A stretch of 64,000 nucleotides of DNA from Caballeronia temeraria (GCF_001544795.2 NZ_FCOI02000027.1:38434-102433), one strand, 5' to 3'. Positions 16,772 to 26,303 are shown, counted from the first letter of the stretch. Notes: generated from the letters alone by a model not told the origin. Numbers and translations are program-made.

Positions 16772-17317
16772 TTGCAGGAAGGGCACGCGAACGCGAACAT
16801 TTTTTTCGTCGGACTCATGGGGGCGGGTAAAACCACCGTGGGCCGTGCGGTTGCGCGCCGTCTGCAGCGCTCGTTCATCGACTCGGATCACGAGATCGAG
16901 GCGCGCACGGGCGCCCGCATCCCGGTGATCTGGGAACTCGAGGGCGAGGCGGGTTTCCGTCAGCGCGAGGCGAACGTCATCGACGAGCTGTCGCAGCGCA
17001 GCGGCATCGTCCTTGCGACGGGCGGCGGCGCGGTGCTGCGGCCCGACAATCGCGAACATCTGAAGAATCGCGGCATCGTCATCTATCTGCGCGCCAATCC
17101 GCACGATCTCTGGCAGCGCACGCGGCGCGACAAGAATCGCCCGCTGCTGCAAACCGAAGATCCGCGCGGCAAGCTCGAAGCGCTCTTTCAGACGCGCGAT
17201 CCGCTGTACCACGAATGCGCGCATTTCGTCGTGGAAACGGGACGGCCGACCGTGAACGCGCTCGTCAATATGGTCCTGATGCAACTGGAGGTCGCCGGCG
17301 TCGTCAAACCGGCTTGA
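16772..17317 (+). CDS. aroK: Shikimate kinase
   Basis: Phosphorylates shikimate with ATP in the aromatic amino acid pathway. The 181-residue protein has the P-loop GLMGAGKTTVG (residues about 14-24), the magnesium-site DSD, the shikimate-binding arginine and GGGA motif (ATGGGAVL), and the LID arginines (RTRRDKNRPLL). No ATG or GTG is placed suitably; a TTG at 16772 preceded by GGAAGGAAA is the best start. It is followed 7 bases later by aroB, so the pair is one unit, possibly read through from pilQ. Confidence 0.95.
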   Translation: MQEGHANANIFFVGLMGAGKTTVGRAVARRLQRSFIDSDHEIEARTGARIPVIWELEGEAGFRQREANVIDELSQRSGIVLATGGGAVLRPDNREHLKNRGIVIYLRANPHDLWQRTRRDKNRPLLQTEDPRGKLEALFQTRDPLYHECAHFVVETGRPTVNALVNMVLMQLEVAGVVKPA

Positions 17318-17324
17318 AGATCAC

Positions 17325-18410
17325 ATGTCCGCCATGATTACCGTCAACGTCGAACTGGGCGAGCGCGCCTATCCCATTCATATCGGTGCGGGCCTGATCG
17401 GCCGCACGGAGCTTTTTGCGCCGCATATCAAGGGCGCGTCCGTGGCGATCGTCACGAACTCGACCGTCGATCCGCTCTACGGCGACCCGTTGCGCGCCGC
17501 GCTCGAGCCGCTCGGCAAGCAGGTGACGACCGTTGTCCTGCCCGACGGCGAGGCGCACAAGAACTGGGAAACGCTCAACACGATCTTCGACGCGCTCCTC
17601 ACCGGACGCGCCGATCGCAAGACCACGCTGATCGCGCTCGGCGGCGGTGTCGTTGGCGACATGACGGGCTTTGCCGCCGCGTGCTACATGCGCGGCGTGC
17701 CGTTCATCCAGGTGCCGACCACGCTGCTGTCGCAAGTCGATTCGTCGGTGGGCGGCAAGACGGGCATCAACCATCCGCTCGGCAAGAACATGATCGGCGC
17801 GTTCTATCAGCCGCAGGCGGTGATCGCGGACATCGGCGCGCTGCATACGCTGCCGGAACGCGAACTCGCGGCGGGCATCGCGGAAGTCATCAAGACGGCC
17901 GCGATCAAGGACGCCGAGTTCTTCGACTGGATCGAAAGCCATATCGACGCGCTGAATCGCCGCGACGACGAAGCCCTGGCGCACGCGGTCAAGCGTTCGT
18001 GCGAGATCAAGGCATCGGTGGTTGCGTCGGACGAACGCGAAGGCGGCCAGCGCGCGATCCTCAATTTCGGCCACACGTTCGGACATGCGATCGAAGCCGG
18101 GCTCGGCTACGGCGAATGGCTGCACGGCGAGGCAGTCGGTTGCGGCATGGTGATGGCGGCGGATCTCTCCGTGCGGCTCGGCAGGCTCGACGAAGCCGCG
18201 CGCCAGCGGCTCGTGCGCGTGATCGAGGCGGCGAAACTGCCGGTCACGGCGCCCAGACTCGGCGACGACCGCTATGTCGATCTGATGAAAGTCGACAAAA
18301 AAGCCGAAGCCGGCGAGATCAAATTCATTCTGCTGACCCGCTTCGGCGCGACCGAGATCACGGGTGCGCCCGATCAGGCCGTGCGCGCAACGCTCGCAGC
18401 CAGCGTCTGA
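17325..18410 (+). CDS. aroB: 3-dehydroquinate synthase
   Basis: Converts DAHP to 3-dehydroquinate, second step of the shikimate pathway, using NAD and a divalent metal. The 361-residue protein has the NAD-binding glycine motif (GGGVVGDMTGFAA), the signature VPTTLLSQVDSSVGGKTGIN, and the metal-binding histidines in FGHTFGHAIE and LHGEAVGCGM. Length is typical. An alternative ATG lies three codons in. It directly follows aroK and precedes the dGTPase-like gene by 42 bp. Confidence 0.97.
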   Translation: MSAMITVNVELGERAYPIHIGAGLIGRTELFAPHIKGASVAIVTNSTVDPLYGDPLRAALEPLGKQVTTVVLPDGEAHKNWETLNTIFDALLTGRADRKTTLIALGGGVVGDMTGFAAACYMRGVPFIQVPTTLLSQVDSSVGGKTGINHPLGKNMIGAFYQPQAVIADIGALHTLPERELAAGIAEVIKTAAIKDAEFFDWIESHIDALNRRDDEALAHAVKRSCEIKASVVASDEREGGQRAILNFGHTFGHAIEAGLGYGEWLHGEAVGCGMVMAADLSVRLGRLDEAARQRLVRVIEAAKLPVTAPRLGDDRYVDLMKVDKKAEAGEIKFILLTRFGATEITGAPDQAVRATLAASV

Positions 18411-18452
18411 TCCGCGAGCGGCGGCCAGAACCAATACGATTCGGAGCAGCCG

Positions 18453-19673
18453 GTGAGCGAAAAAGAACAGCAACTTCCGCCGGGCGCGCCATCGGCGCTC
18501 GACCTCGAAGCGCATCTCGCGCCGTATGCGGCGCACGCGTCGCAATCGCGCGGACGGCGCTTCGCCGAAACGCCGCCCGCGGCGCGCACCGAGTTCCAGC
18601 GCGATCGCGACCGCATCGTGCATTCGACCGCGTTTCGCCGCCTCGAATACAAGACGCAGGTCTTCGTCAATCACGAAGGCGACCTGTTTCGCACGCGTCT
18701 CACGCATAGCCTCGAAGTCGCGCAGATCGCGCGTTCCGTCGCGCGCAATCTGCGGCTGAACGAGGATCTCGTCGAAGCCATTTCGCTGGCGCACGATCTC
18801 GGCCATACGCCGTTCGGGCATGCCGGGCAGGACGCGCTGCACGATTGCATGCGCGACCACGGCGGCTTCGAGCACAATCTGCAAAGTCTCGCGGTGGTCG
18901 ATCAGCTCGAAGAGCACTACGGCGCATTCAACGGCCTGAATCTGTGCTTCGAGACGCGCGAGGGCATTCTCAAGCACTGCTCGCGCGAGAACGCGCGCAA
19001 GCTCGGCGATCTCGGCGAGCGCTTTCTCACGGGCAAGCAGCCGTCGCTGGAAGCGCAGATCGCCAATGTCGCCGATGAAATCGCGTACAACAACCACGAC
19101 GTCGACGACGGCCTGCGTTCCGGCCTCATCACGCTCGAACAGCTTTCCGAAGTAAGCCTCTGGCACACGCATTTCGACGCGGCGCGCGCGGAATATCCGG
19201 ACATCGAAGGGCGCAGGCTCATTCACGAAACCATCCGCCGCATCATCAATACGCTGATCGTCGATCTGATCGAAGCGACGAACCGCAATCTCGAACGTCT
19301 CGCGCCGCAGTCGGTCGACGACGTGCGCAACGCGCCGGCGCTCGTCGCCCACAGCGATGAAGTCGCGGCGCAGGCCGCGCAGCTCAAGCGCTTTCTGTTC
19401 AAGAACCTCTACCGGCACTATCGCGTGATGCGCATGGCCAACAAGGCGAAGCGCGTCGTGACGGGGCTTTTCGAAGCCTTCACAGACGATCCGCGTCTTC
19501 TGCCGCCCGCCTATCAGGCGCGCGGACCGGTGGCGGAGGAATCGGCGAACGACGCGCCTTCGTCGAGCCACGACAGTTCGCAGGCGCGGCTTATCGCGCA
19601 TTACATCGCGGGCATGACGGACCGTTATGCACTGAAGGAGTATCAACGACTGTTTGTCATCGACAACAACTAA
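18453..19673 (+). CDS. dgt: Deoxyguanosinetriphosphate triphosphohydrolase-like protein
   Basis: HD-domain phosphohydrolase expected to cleave dNTPs to nucleosides and tripolyphosphate, so it may tune nucleotide pools. The 406-residue protein has the HD metal site: H85 in RLTHSLEVAQ, H114-D115 in AHDLGHTPFGHAG with further histidines 118 and 123, and D in DEIAYNNHDVDDG. The start is GTG at 18453 behind TCGGAG. It belongs to the shorter type-2 Dgt subfamily rather than the 500-residue E. coli enzyme, so substrate range is uncertain. Co-directional with aroKB. Confidence 0.93.
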   Translation: MSEKEQQLPPGAPSALDLEAHLAPYAAHASQSRGRRFAETPPAARTEFQRDRDRIVHSTAFRRLEYKTQVFVNHEGDLFRTRLTHSLEVAQIARSVARNLRLNEDLVEAISLAHDLGHTPFGHAGQDALHDCMRDHGGFEHNLQSLAVVDQLEEHYGAFNGLNLCFETREGILKHCSRENARKLGDLGERFLTGKQPSLEAQIANVADEIAYNNHDVDDGLRSGLITLEQLSEVSLWHTHFDAARAEYPDIEGRRLIHETIRRIINTLIVDLIEATNRNLERLAPQSVDDVRNAPALVAHSDEVAAQAAQLKRFLFKNLYRHYRVMRMANKAKRVVTGLFEAFTDDPRLLPPAYQARGPVAEESANDAPSSSHDSSQARLIAHYIAGMTDRYALKEYQRLFVIDNN

Positions 19674-19717
19674 TATCGCGCGTTTCCAAGCGCGAATTCC
19701 ATGAAGGAGACTCATCG

Positions 19718-21043
19718 ATGAGCTGTAAGCCTTTGTTCCGCACGATCTCGGCCGCGGCTGTTCTGGCCTTCGGCATCAGCACCGCCGCGCACGCCGCGAC
19801 GGAAATCCAGTTCTGGCATGCGATGGAGGCCGCGCTCGGCGAGCGCGTGAACGACATCGCCAACGATTTCAACAAGTCGCAGAGCGATTACAAGATCGTC
19901 CCCGTGTTCAAGGGCACGTATGACCAGGCGCTCGCGGCGGGCATCGCGGCGTATCGCAGCGGCAATGCGCCCGCGATCCTGCAGGTCTACGAAGTCGGCA
20001 CCGCGACGATGATGCAGGCGAAGAAGGCCGTCATCCCGGTCTCCGACGTGTTCAAGCAAGCCGGCGTGCCGCTCGACGAAAAGGCGTTCGTGCCGACCAT
20101 CGCCGGCTACTACAGCGACGCAAAGACCGGCCATCTGATCTCGATGCCGTTCAACAGCTCGACGCCCGTCCTCTACTACAACAAGGACGCGTTCAAGAAG
20201 GCCGGCCTCGATCCGAACCAGCCGCCGAAAACCTGGGCCGATGTCGAAGCCGACGCCAAGAAGCTGAAGGCCGCGGGCTACTCGTGCGGCTATTCGTCGG
20301 GCTGGCAGAGCTGGATTCAGCTCGAGAACTACAGCGCGTGGCATGCCGCGCCGTTCGCGACGAAGAACAACGGCTTCGACGGCCTCGATGCCCAGCTCGA
20401 ATTCAACAAACCGTTGCAGGTCGCGCATATCCAGTTCCTGCAGAACATGGCGAAGGAAGGCACGTTCACGTATGTCGGCCGCAAGGACGAGCCGGTGTCG
20501 AAGTTCTATAGCGGCGATTGCGGGATCATCACGAACTCGTCGGGCTCGCGCGCGACCATCGCCAAATTCGCGAAGTTCGATTACGGCGTCGGCATGATGC
20601 CGTACGACGCGAGCGTGAAGGGCGCGCCGCAGAACGCGATCATCGGCGGCGCGAGTCTGTGGGTGTTGTCGGGCAAGGATCCGGCCGTCTACAAGGGCGT
20701 CGCGAAGTTTCTCGCGTATCTGTCGACGCCGGAAGTCGCGGCGAAGTGGCATCAGGACACGGGCTATCTGCCGGTCACGCAGGCCGCGTACGAACTCACG
20801 CGAAAGCAGGGCTTCTACGACAAGAACCCCGGCGCCGACATCGCGATCAGGCAGATGCTGAACAAGCCGCCGCTGCCGTACACGAAGGGCTTGCGCCTCG
20901 GCAACATGCCGCAGATCCGCACGATCGTCGACGAAGAACTCGAGCAGGTCTGGGCCGAGAAGAAGACGCCGCAACAGGCGCTCGACGCATCGGTGCAACG
21001 CGGCGACGAACTGCTGCGCCGCTTCGAGAAGGCCGGCAACTAA
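19718..21043 (+). CDS. ugpB: Glycerol-3-phosphate ABC transporter, periplasmic binding protein
   Basis: Captures sn-glycerol-3-phosphate (and often glycerophosphodiesters) in the periplasm for uptake as carbon and phosphate source. The 441-residue protein begins with a signal peptide ending STAAHA (cleavage after residue 26), then TEIQFWHAMEAALGERVN, typical of UgpB. Other family stretches are MPFNSSTPVLYYNKDAF and the GASLWVLSG region. AAGGAG precedes the ATG. It heads ugpB-A-E-C-Q with short gaps. No clear Pho box was seen upstream. Confidence 0.96.
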   Translation: MSCKPLFRTISAAAVLAFGISTAAHAATEIQFWHAMEAALGERVNDIANDFNKSQSDYKIVPVFKGTYDQALAAGIAAYRSGNAPAILQVYEVGTATMMQAKKAVIPVSDVFKQAGVPLDEKAFVPTIAGYYSDAKTGHLISMPFNSSTPVLYYNKDAFKKAGLDPNQPPKTWADVEADAKKLKAAGYSCGYSSGWQSWIQLENYSAWHAAPFATKNNGFDGLDAQLEFNKPLQVAHIQFLQNMAKEGTFTYVGRKDEPVSKFYSGDCGIITNSSGSRATIAKFAKFDYGVGMMPYDASVKGAPQNAIIGGASLWVLSGKDPAVYKGVAKFLAYLSTPEVAAKWHQDTGYLPVTQAAYELTRKQGFYDKNPGADIAIRQMLNKPPLPYTKGLRLGNMPQIRTIVDEELEQVWAEKKTPQQALDASVQRGDELLRRFEKAGN

Positions 21044-21091
21044 GCTCACGCGCCCGCGTGTCAAAGCGCGGGCGCATCGGGAAATCAAAGC

Positions 21092-21976
21092 ATGGAAAAA
21101 CGCTCTCGTTTCGATACGAGCGTCTTGCCGTATCTGCTCGTCGCGCCGCAGCTCGCGATCACCGCGCTCTTCTTTCTTTGGCCCGCGGGCGAGGCGCTCT
21201 GGCAGGCCACGCAAAGTCAGGATGCGTTCGGCACGTCGAGCGAATTTGTCGGCCTGGCGAACTTCAAACAGTTGTTCGCCGATCCGCTCTATCTGTCGTC
21301 GTTCAACACGACGATGATCTTCTGCGCGCTCGTCACCGTGTCGGGCCTCGTGATCTCGCTGTTGCTCGCCGCATGCGCCGATCGCGTGACGCGCGGTGCG
21401 AAGGCGTATCAGACGCTGCTCATCTGGCCGTATGCGGTCGCGCCCGCGATCGCCGCCGTGCTGTGGTCGTTTCTGTTCAATCCGAGCATCGGGCTCGTCA
21501 CGTATGCGCTGGGCAAGCAGGGCATCGTCTGGAATCACGCGTTGAACGGCACGCAGGCAATGTTCCTCGTCGTGCTCGCGTCGGTGTGGAAGCAGGTCAG
21601 CTACAACTTCCTGTTCTTCTATGCGGGCCTGCAGGCGATTCCGCAATCGCTGATCGAAGCCGCCGCCATCGATGGCGCCGGACCCGTGCGCCGCTTCTTC
21701 GGCATTGCGTTGCCGCTCCTGTCGCCGACGTCGTTCTTTCTGCTCGTCGTGAATCTCGTCTACGCGTTCTTCGATACGTTCCCCGTCATCGATGCCGCGA
21801 CCGGCGGCGGTCCCGCGCAATCGACCAAGACGCTCATCTACAAGATCTTCGCGGAAGGTTTCCAGGGACTCGACATCGGCAGCTCGGGCGCGCAGTCGGT
21901 CGTGCTGATGGTGATCGTCATCGTGTTGACGGTGATCCAGTTCCGCTTCGTCGAACGCAGGGTGCAATACTCATGA
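21092..21976 (+). CDS. ugpA: Glycerol-3-phosphate ABC transporter permease UgpA
   Basis: Inner-membrane channel subunit of the Ugp transporter. The 294-residue protein has about six membrane helices and the MalF-type EAA loop (EAAAIDGAGPVRRFFGIALPLL, residues about 190-211; key residues EAA..G), which contacts the ATPase UgpC. The FDTFPVIDAATGGGP stretch is typical of UgpA. It lies 48 bp after ugpB and overlaps ugpE by four bases (ATGA). Confidence 0.95.
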   Translation: MEKRSRFDTSVLPYLLVAPQLAITALFFLWPAGEALWQATQSQDAFGTSSEFVGLANFKQLFADPLYLSSFNTTMIFCALVTVSGLVISLLLAACADRVTRGAKAYQTLLIWPYAVAPAIAAVLWSFLFNPSIGLVTYALGKQGIVWNHALNGTQAMFLVVLASVWKQVSYNFLFFYAGLQAIPQSLIEAAAIDGAGPVRRFFGIALPLLSPTSFFLLVVNLVYAFFDTFPVIDAATGGGPAQSTKTLIYKIFAEGFQGLDIGSSGAQSVVLMVIVIVLTVIQFRFVERRVQYS

Positions 21977-22818
21977 TCGAAAACCGTCGCGGCTTCGATA
22001 TCTTCTGTCACGCGGTGCTGCTCGCGGGCGTCGCGCTGATCGTGTTTCCGGTGTATGTCGCGTTCTGCGCGGCCACGATGAACTCGAAGGAAGTGTTCAG
22101 CGTGCCGCTCTCGCTCGTGCCGAGCACGCATCTCTTCGAGAACATCGCGCATATCTGGACGTACGGCAGCGGCAACGCGGCCGCGCCGTTCGGCCTCATG
22201 CTGATGAACAGCCTCGTGATGGCGCTCGTGATTTCGATCGGCAAGATCGCGGTGTCGATCGTCTCCGCCTACGCGATCGTGTTCTTCCGTTTTCCGCTGA
22301 AGAACCTCGCGTTCTGGCTCATCTTCATCACGTTGATGCTGCCCGTCGAAGTGCGCATTTTTCCGACGGTTCAGGTCGTCTCGTCGATGCATCTGTCGAA
22401 CACGTATGCCGGGCTGACGCTGCCGCTGATCGCATCCGCGACGGCGACGTTTCTCTTCCGCCAGTTCTTCATGACGCTGCCCAACGAGCTGATGGAAGCG
22501 GCGCGCATCGACGGCGCGGGACCGCTGCGTTTTTTCTGGGACGTCGTGCTGCCGCTTTCGAAGACGAACATCGCGGCGCTTTTCGTCATCACGTTCATCT
22601 ACGGCTGGAATCAGTATCTCTGGCCGATCCTCATCACCAACGAAGTGTCGCTTCAGACGGCGGTGGTCGGCATCAAGAGCATGATCGCGTCGGGCGATAC
22701 CGCGACCGAATGGCATCTCGTGATGACGGCGACGCTGCTCGCGATGCTGCCGCCGCTCGCGGTCGTGCTGACGATGCAGCGCTGGTTCGTGCGCGGACTC
22801 GTGGACTCTGAAAAATAA
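21973..22818 (+). CDS. ugpE: Glycerol-3-phosphate ABC transporter permease UgpE
   Basis: Second channel subunit, partner of UgpA. The 281-residue protein starts MIENRRGFDIF at an ATG overlapping the ugpA stop. It has six hydrophobic helices and the EAA loop EAARIDGAGPLRFFWDVVLP (residues about 175-194). The helix pattern and the YGWNQYLWPILIT stretch match UgpE/MalG. The gene is 9 bases upstream of ugpC. Confidence 0.95.
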   Translation: MIENRRGFDIFCHAVLLAGVALIVFPVYVAFCAATMNSKEVFSVPLSLVPSTHLFENIAHIWTYGSGNAAAPFGLMLMNSLVMALVISIGKIAVSIVSAYAIVFFRFPLKNLAFWLIFITLMLPVEVRIFPTVQVVSSMHLSNTYAGLTLPLIASATATFLFRQFFMTLPNELMEAARIDGAGPLRFFWDVVLPLSKTNIAALFVITFIYGWNQYLWPILITNEVSLQTAVVGIKSMIASGDTATEWHLVMTATLLAMLPPLAVVLTMQRWFVRGLVDSEK

Positions 22819-22827
22819 GGTTGATCG

Positions 22828-23913
22828 ATGGCCGCATTGAATCTCAAAAGCGTCAAGAAAACATACGACGGTTCGAACTACGTGCTGCACGGCATCGATG
22901 TGGCGATCGAGGACGGCGAATTCGTCGTGATGGTCGGACCTTCAGGCTGCGGGAAGTCGACGCTGCTGCGCATGGTCGCGGGACTCGAAAGCGTGTCCGA
23001 AGGCGCGATCGAAATCGGCGGCAAGGTCGTGAACAAGCTGGAGCCGAAGGATCGCGATATTGCGATGGTTTTTCAGAACTACGCACTTTATCCGCACATG
23101 AGCGTCGCGCAGAATATGGCGTATGCGCTGAAGATTGGCGGCGCGGACAAGAAGACCATCGAGTCGCGCGTGGCGAATGCCGCGCGTATTCTCGAACTCG
23201 AGCATCTTCTTGCACGCAAGCCGCGCGAGTTGTCGGGCGGTCAGCGGCAACGTGTTGCAATGGGCCGTGCCATCGTGCGCGAACCTGCGGTGTTTTTGTT
23301 CGACGAACCGTTGTCGAATCTGGATGCGAAGCTTCGCGTGCAAATGCGCCTTGAAATTCAGCGTCTGCATGCGCGTCTCGCCACCACGAGCCTGTACGTC
23401 ACGCACGATCAGATCGAAGCCATGACACTGGCGCAGCGCGTCATCGTGATGAACAAGGGCCACGCCGAGCAGATCGGCGCGCCGACCGAAGTGTACGAGC
23501 GTCCGGCCACCGTGTTCGTGGCGAGCTTTATCGGTTCGCCGGCCATGAATCTGCTCGAAGGCCGTCTGTCCGAAGACGGATCGACCTTCGAAGTAGCGGG
23601 CGGCGGCCCGAACCTGCCGGTCGCGGGCGCGAGCGGTGTGACGAGCGCCATGCACGGGCGCGAATGGATCATTGGCATTCGTCCGGAGCATTTGACGCCC
23701 GGCAACGAGAACGCGCCGAGCGCGACGCTCGAAGTCGATTCGGCTGAACTGCTGGGCGCGGACAATCTCGCGCATGGCAAGTGGGGCAAGCATGACGTGG
23801 CGGCGCGGTTGCCGCATGAGCATCGTCCGCAGCGTGGCGAGCGGCTCGACGTATCGTTGCCGGCGCGGCATCTGCATTTTTTCGATCCGGCAACGGGACT
23901 GCGCGCGAACTAA
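22828..23913 (+). CDS. ugpC: Glycerol-3-phosphate ABC transporter ATP-binding protein UgpC
   Basis: Energises Ugp uptake by ATP hydrolysis on the cytoplasmic face. The 361-residue protein has Walker A GPSGCGKST, Q-loop in MVFQNYALYPHM, signature LSGGQRQRVAMGRA, Walker B VFLFDEPLSNLDAKLR and the switch histidine in YVTHDQIEAM. A C-terminal TOBE/OB regulatory domain (about 235-361, with IGIRPEHL) is as in MalK-type ATPases. Dense operon position next to permeases supports UgpC rather than a general sugar ATPase. Confidence 0.96.
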   Translation: MAALNLKSVKKTYDGSNYVLHGIDVAIEDGEFVVMVGPSGCGKSTLLRMVAGLESVSEGAIEIGGKVVNKLEPKDRDIAMVFQNYALYPHMSVAQNMAYALKIGGADKKTIESRVANAARILELEHLLARKPRELSGGQRQRVAMGRAIVREPAVFLFDEPLSNLDAKLRVQMRLEIQRLHARLATTSLYVTHDQIEAMTLAQRVIVMNKGHAEQIGAPTEVYERPATVFVASFIGSPAMNLLEGRLSEDGSTFEVAGGGPNLPVAGASGVTSAMHGREWIIGIRPEHLTPGNENAPSATLEVDSAELLGADNLAHGKWGKHDVAARLPHEHRPQRGERLDVSLPARHLHFFDPATGLRAN

Positions 23914-23926
23914 TGGAGGCGTTGCG

Positions 23927-24682
23927 ATGAGAACCTGGCCTTATCCCGCGATCGTTGCGCATCGTGGCGGCGGCAAGCTCGCGCCGGAGAACACGCTCGA
24001 AGCCATCGACACAGGCGCGCGTTTCGGCCACAAGATGATCGAGTTCGACGCGAAGCTTTCCGCCGACGACATCGTATTCCTGCTGCACGACGACGCGGTG
24101 GATCGAACGTCGAACGGGCGCGGCGCGGCGAAAGCCATGACCTACGCGCAGCTGCGTTCGCTCGATGCGGGCAGTTGGTTCAGCGCGGAGTTCGCGAACG
24201 CGCACATGCCGACACTCGCGCAAGTGCATCAGCGATGCATGAAACATGAACTCGCGGCGAACATCGAGATCAAGCCGAGTCAGGGCCGCGACGTGGAAAC
24301 AGGCGTGCTTGTCGCGCGCGAGGCGGCGCATTTGTGGGCGGATGCTGAGGTCGCGCCGCTGTTGTCATCGTTTTCCTATGCGGCGCTGGAAGCCGCGCGT
24401 GATGTCGCGCCGGATCTTCCGCGAGGCATGCTGTACGAGCGCGTGCCTGCGAACTGGCGCGAGCAGACTGCGGCGCTGTCGTGCGTTTCGCTGCACGCGA
24501 GCCATCGCGCGCTCAATCAGCCGCTCGTCACGCAAATCAAGGAGGCGGGCTTGCGCATCCTCGCCTACACGGTGAACGATCCGGACCGCGCGCGCTTGCT
24601 TGCGCAATGGGGCGTCGATGCGATCTGTACGGATCGCATCGACATCATTGGCGCGGATTTTCTGGCGGTGTCGCCGGATTGA
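23927..24682 (+). CDS. ugpQ: Glycerophosphodiester phosphodiesterase
   Basis: Cytosolic enzyme that hydrolyses glycerophosphodiesters imported by Ugp to glycerol-3-phosphate plus alcohol. The 251-residue protein has the GDPD motifs IVAHRGGGKLAPENT (catalytic histidine), EFDAKLSADDI and LLHDDAVDRTSNGRG, then EIKPSQG and a C-terminal YTVNDPDRARLL. No signal peptide is present, as for UgpQ and unlike periplasmic GlpQ. The ATG at 23927 has GGAGG at ideal spacing. Last gene of the ugp operon, convergent with the DUF883 gene. Confidence 0.95.
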   Translation: MRTWPYPAIVAHRGGGKLAPENTLEAIDTGARFGHKMIEFDAKLSADDIVFLLHDDAVDRTSNGRGAAKAMTYAQLRSLDAGSWFSAEFANAHMPTLAQVHQRCMKHELAANIEIKPSQGRDVETGVLVAREAAHLWADAEVAPLLSSFSYAALEAARDVAPDLPRGMLYERVPANWREQTAALSCVSLHASHRALNQPLVTQIKEAGLRILAYTVNDPDRARLLAQWGVDAICTDRIDIIGADFLAVSPD

Positions 24683-24700
24683 AACGTCAGCGTTGAAGCG

Positions 24701-25078
24701 TCAGCGCGCGCGAGCGAGCAGCACGCCCGCAACGAGCGCCAGCCCGCCGACGAGCGCAATCGTCTGCCAGGGCTTTTCGTGGAGGTAAGCGTCGGCGTCT
24801 TCGAGCGCGGCGCCCGCGCGTTGGCGCAGCACGGCGTGGGTATCGTTCAGACGCGCGCGGGCGTTGTCGAGGCGCTCGCTGATCTGCGCGCGCAGCGCGG
24901 CTGCATCGGCTGATGTGCCTTCGGCCAGCGTGCTTTCGAGTTCGCTCAGAAGAGTGCGGAGTTCGGAGCCGATATCCTCGGCCGCTTCACGACCATGCCG
25001 TGCCATGCGGCGCGCGCGGCGGCTCGTCGTGCTCCAGGAATCTCCGATGGCGTCTCGCGTATTAGGCAATGCGTTCAT
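24701..25078 (-). CDS. DUF883 (ElaB/YqjD-type) membrane-anchored protein
   Basis: Small inner-membrane protein; E. coli relatives (YqjD, ElaB) bind ribosomes in stationary phase, but the function here is unproven. The 125-residue protein has a long amphipathic helical region rich in Ala/Arg/Glu (residues about 25-95, coiled-coil-like), the family motif YLHEKPWQTIALVGGLA and a C-terminal membrane helix ending VLLARAR. I chose the ATG at 25078 behind GGAG; the frame is open further upstream without family similarity. Convergent with ugpQ, 18 bases apart. Confidence 0.85.
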   Translation of the reverse strand: MNALPNTRDAIGDSWSTTSRRARRMARHGREAAEDIGSELRTLLSELESTLAEGTSADAAALRAQISERLDNARARLNDTHAVLRQRAGAALEDADAYLHEKPWQTIALVGGLALVAGVLLARAR

Positions 25079-25279
25079 AGATCGCTCCGTCGATGGATGA
25101 GTCGTGGATGGCCCGCATCGATAGCGGGGAAACTTATCATGCAGCAAATTCGATGCCGGTGCTGCGACTTTGCGCAATGTCTCGGGAAGCGTAACCGCGC
25201 CACATTTAATGCACGCGGTGACGCGTAAGAAGTGCAAGCAGTTTCGTCTCGCAGAGGTCACATTTACAAGCGCGATGCA

Positions 25280-25322
25280 AAAGATAACGCCGGCATCAAA
25301 TCATGCCGGCGTTATCTTTCTT
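25280..25322. terminator. Bidirectional terminator downstream of ompW
   Basis: AAGATAACGCCGGCAT pairs with ATGCCGGCGTTATCTT around a six-base loop, a 16-bp stem. T-rich tails flank both sides. On the minus strand it terminates ompW, 50 bases after its stop. Confidence 0.85.
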
Positions 25323-25371
25323 TCTGCGATCACGCTTAAATCGTAGTTACATGCTTATGAGCAGTTCGACT

Positions 25372-26097
25372 TCAGAAGCGATAGCCTACGCGCAGATATG
25401 TGACGATCGGATTCAGCGTGATTTTTGCCTGCGATTGAACATTGAGCGTGCCGACCGGCGTTTGAGCTTGCGTGTTCAACTTCGCCGTGGCCTTCAACGG
25501 AATGAACGAGACAGAGAAACCCGCGAACCAATGCTCTGTGAAATTGTAAGTCGCGCCGACATTAAACACGGGCGCCCACGAACTATCCGTGTCGACCGTG
25601 GTCGGACCATGCAGGACCGAGCCTTCGAATTGCTGGTTCGTGATCTGTGCATCGGTGAACCAGGTGCGCGTCACGCCCAGGCCCACGAACGGACGGAACT
25701 TCGCCGTAGGCGCATTGAAGAAGTATTTGAAGAGCAGCGTCGGGCTCCATTGCTTCGCGCTGCCGAGCTTGCCGTATTGGGAGAAGGTGCCGGTGCCTTC
25801 GAGATCGAACGTGGGGGGAATGCCCATTTCGAGTTCGGCGGCAATATGATCGGTGGCGAAGTAGCCTACTGTGAAACCGGCGGTGTCAGCGCTCGAGATG
25901 CCTGCGCCCGTGCCGGGAACATCGATATTGACCGGAGATCCGCCTACACTTGTTTCTTTGAGCGGACCGCTGCTGTCTTGCGGGGCGAAGTGAAACCAGC
26001 CTCCAGTGACATAGATGGATCCGGCCGATTGCGCATGTGCCGCAGTGGACATACACGCTAATGCCGCGATCCCCGTGATGACTTGTTTTATTTTCAA
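25372..26097 (-). CDS. ompW: OmpW-family outer-membrane porin
   Basis: Eight-stranded beta-barrel of the outer membrane; the family forms a small hydrophobic channel. The 241-residue protein has a signal peptide (KIKQVITGIAALACMSTAAHA), alternating beta-strand pattern, the family stretches FKYFFNAPTAKFRPFVGLGV and HWFAGFSVSFIPLKA (key positions only), and a C-terminal aromatic residue (GYRF) required for barrel assembly. No ATG fits the signal peptide. A TTG at 26097 sits five bases after GGAGGAG and is the best start. Monocistronic between terminator and a divergent RAYT-like gene. Confidence 0.92.
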   Translation of the reverse strand: MKIKQVITGIAALACMSTAAHAQSAGSIYVTGGWFHFAPQDSSGPLKETSVGGSPVNIDVPGTGAGISSADTAGFTVGYFATDHIAAELEMGIPPTFDLEGTGTFSQYGKLGSAKQWSPTLLFKYFFNAPTAKFRPFVGLGVTRTWFTDAQITNQQFEGSVLHGPTTVDTDSSWAPVFNVGATYNFTEHWFAGFSVSFIPLKATAKLNTQAQTPVGTLNVQSQAKITLNPIVTYLRVGYRF

Positions 26098-26303
26098 TTT
26101 GTGCTCCTCCGAAAAAGCACGCTCATTATGAACACAACATTTCACATTAACCATAGCGGTGCCGTAGAGCATTCTCCCTAGGGCAAAGAGCGGCTTTGGG
26201 GCCTCGTTGCACGGCAATTGCATGTGTTTTGTCCACGCTGCCGCAACGGCTCCGAAAGGCCCCCGAACGGGGTAACACAAACGCGACCAACGGAATATCC
26301 AGA

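Noticed and set aside
19650..19660. CTGTTTGTCAT near the end of dgt as a possible Pho box for ugp
   Set aside because: Only one imperfect half-site, inside coding sequence; the direct repeat with 11-bp period needed for PhoB binding is absent.
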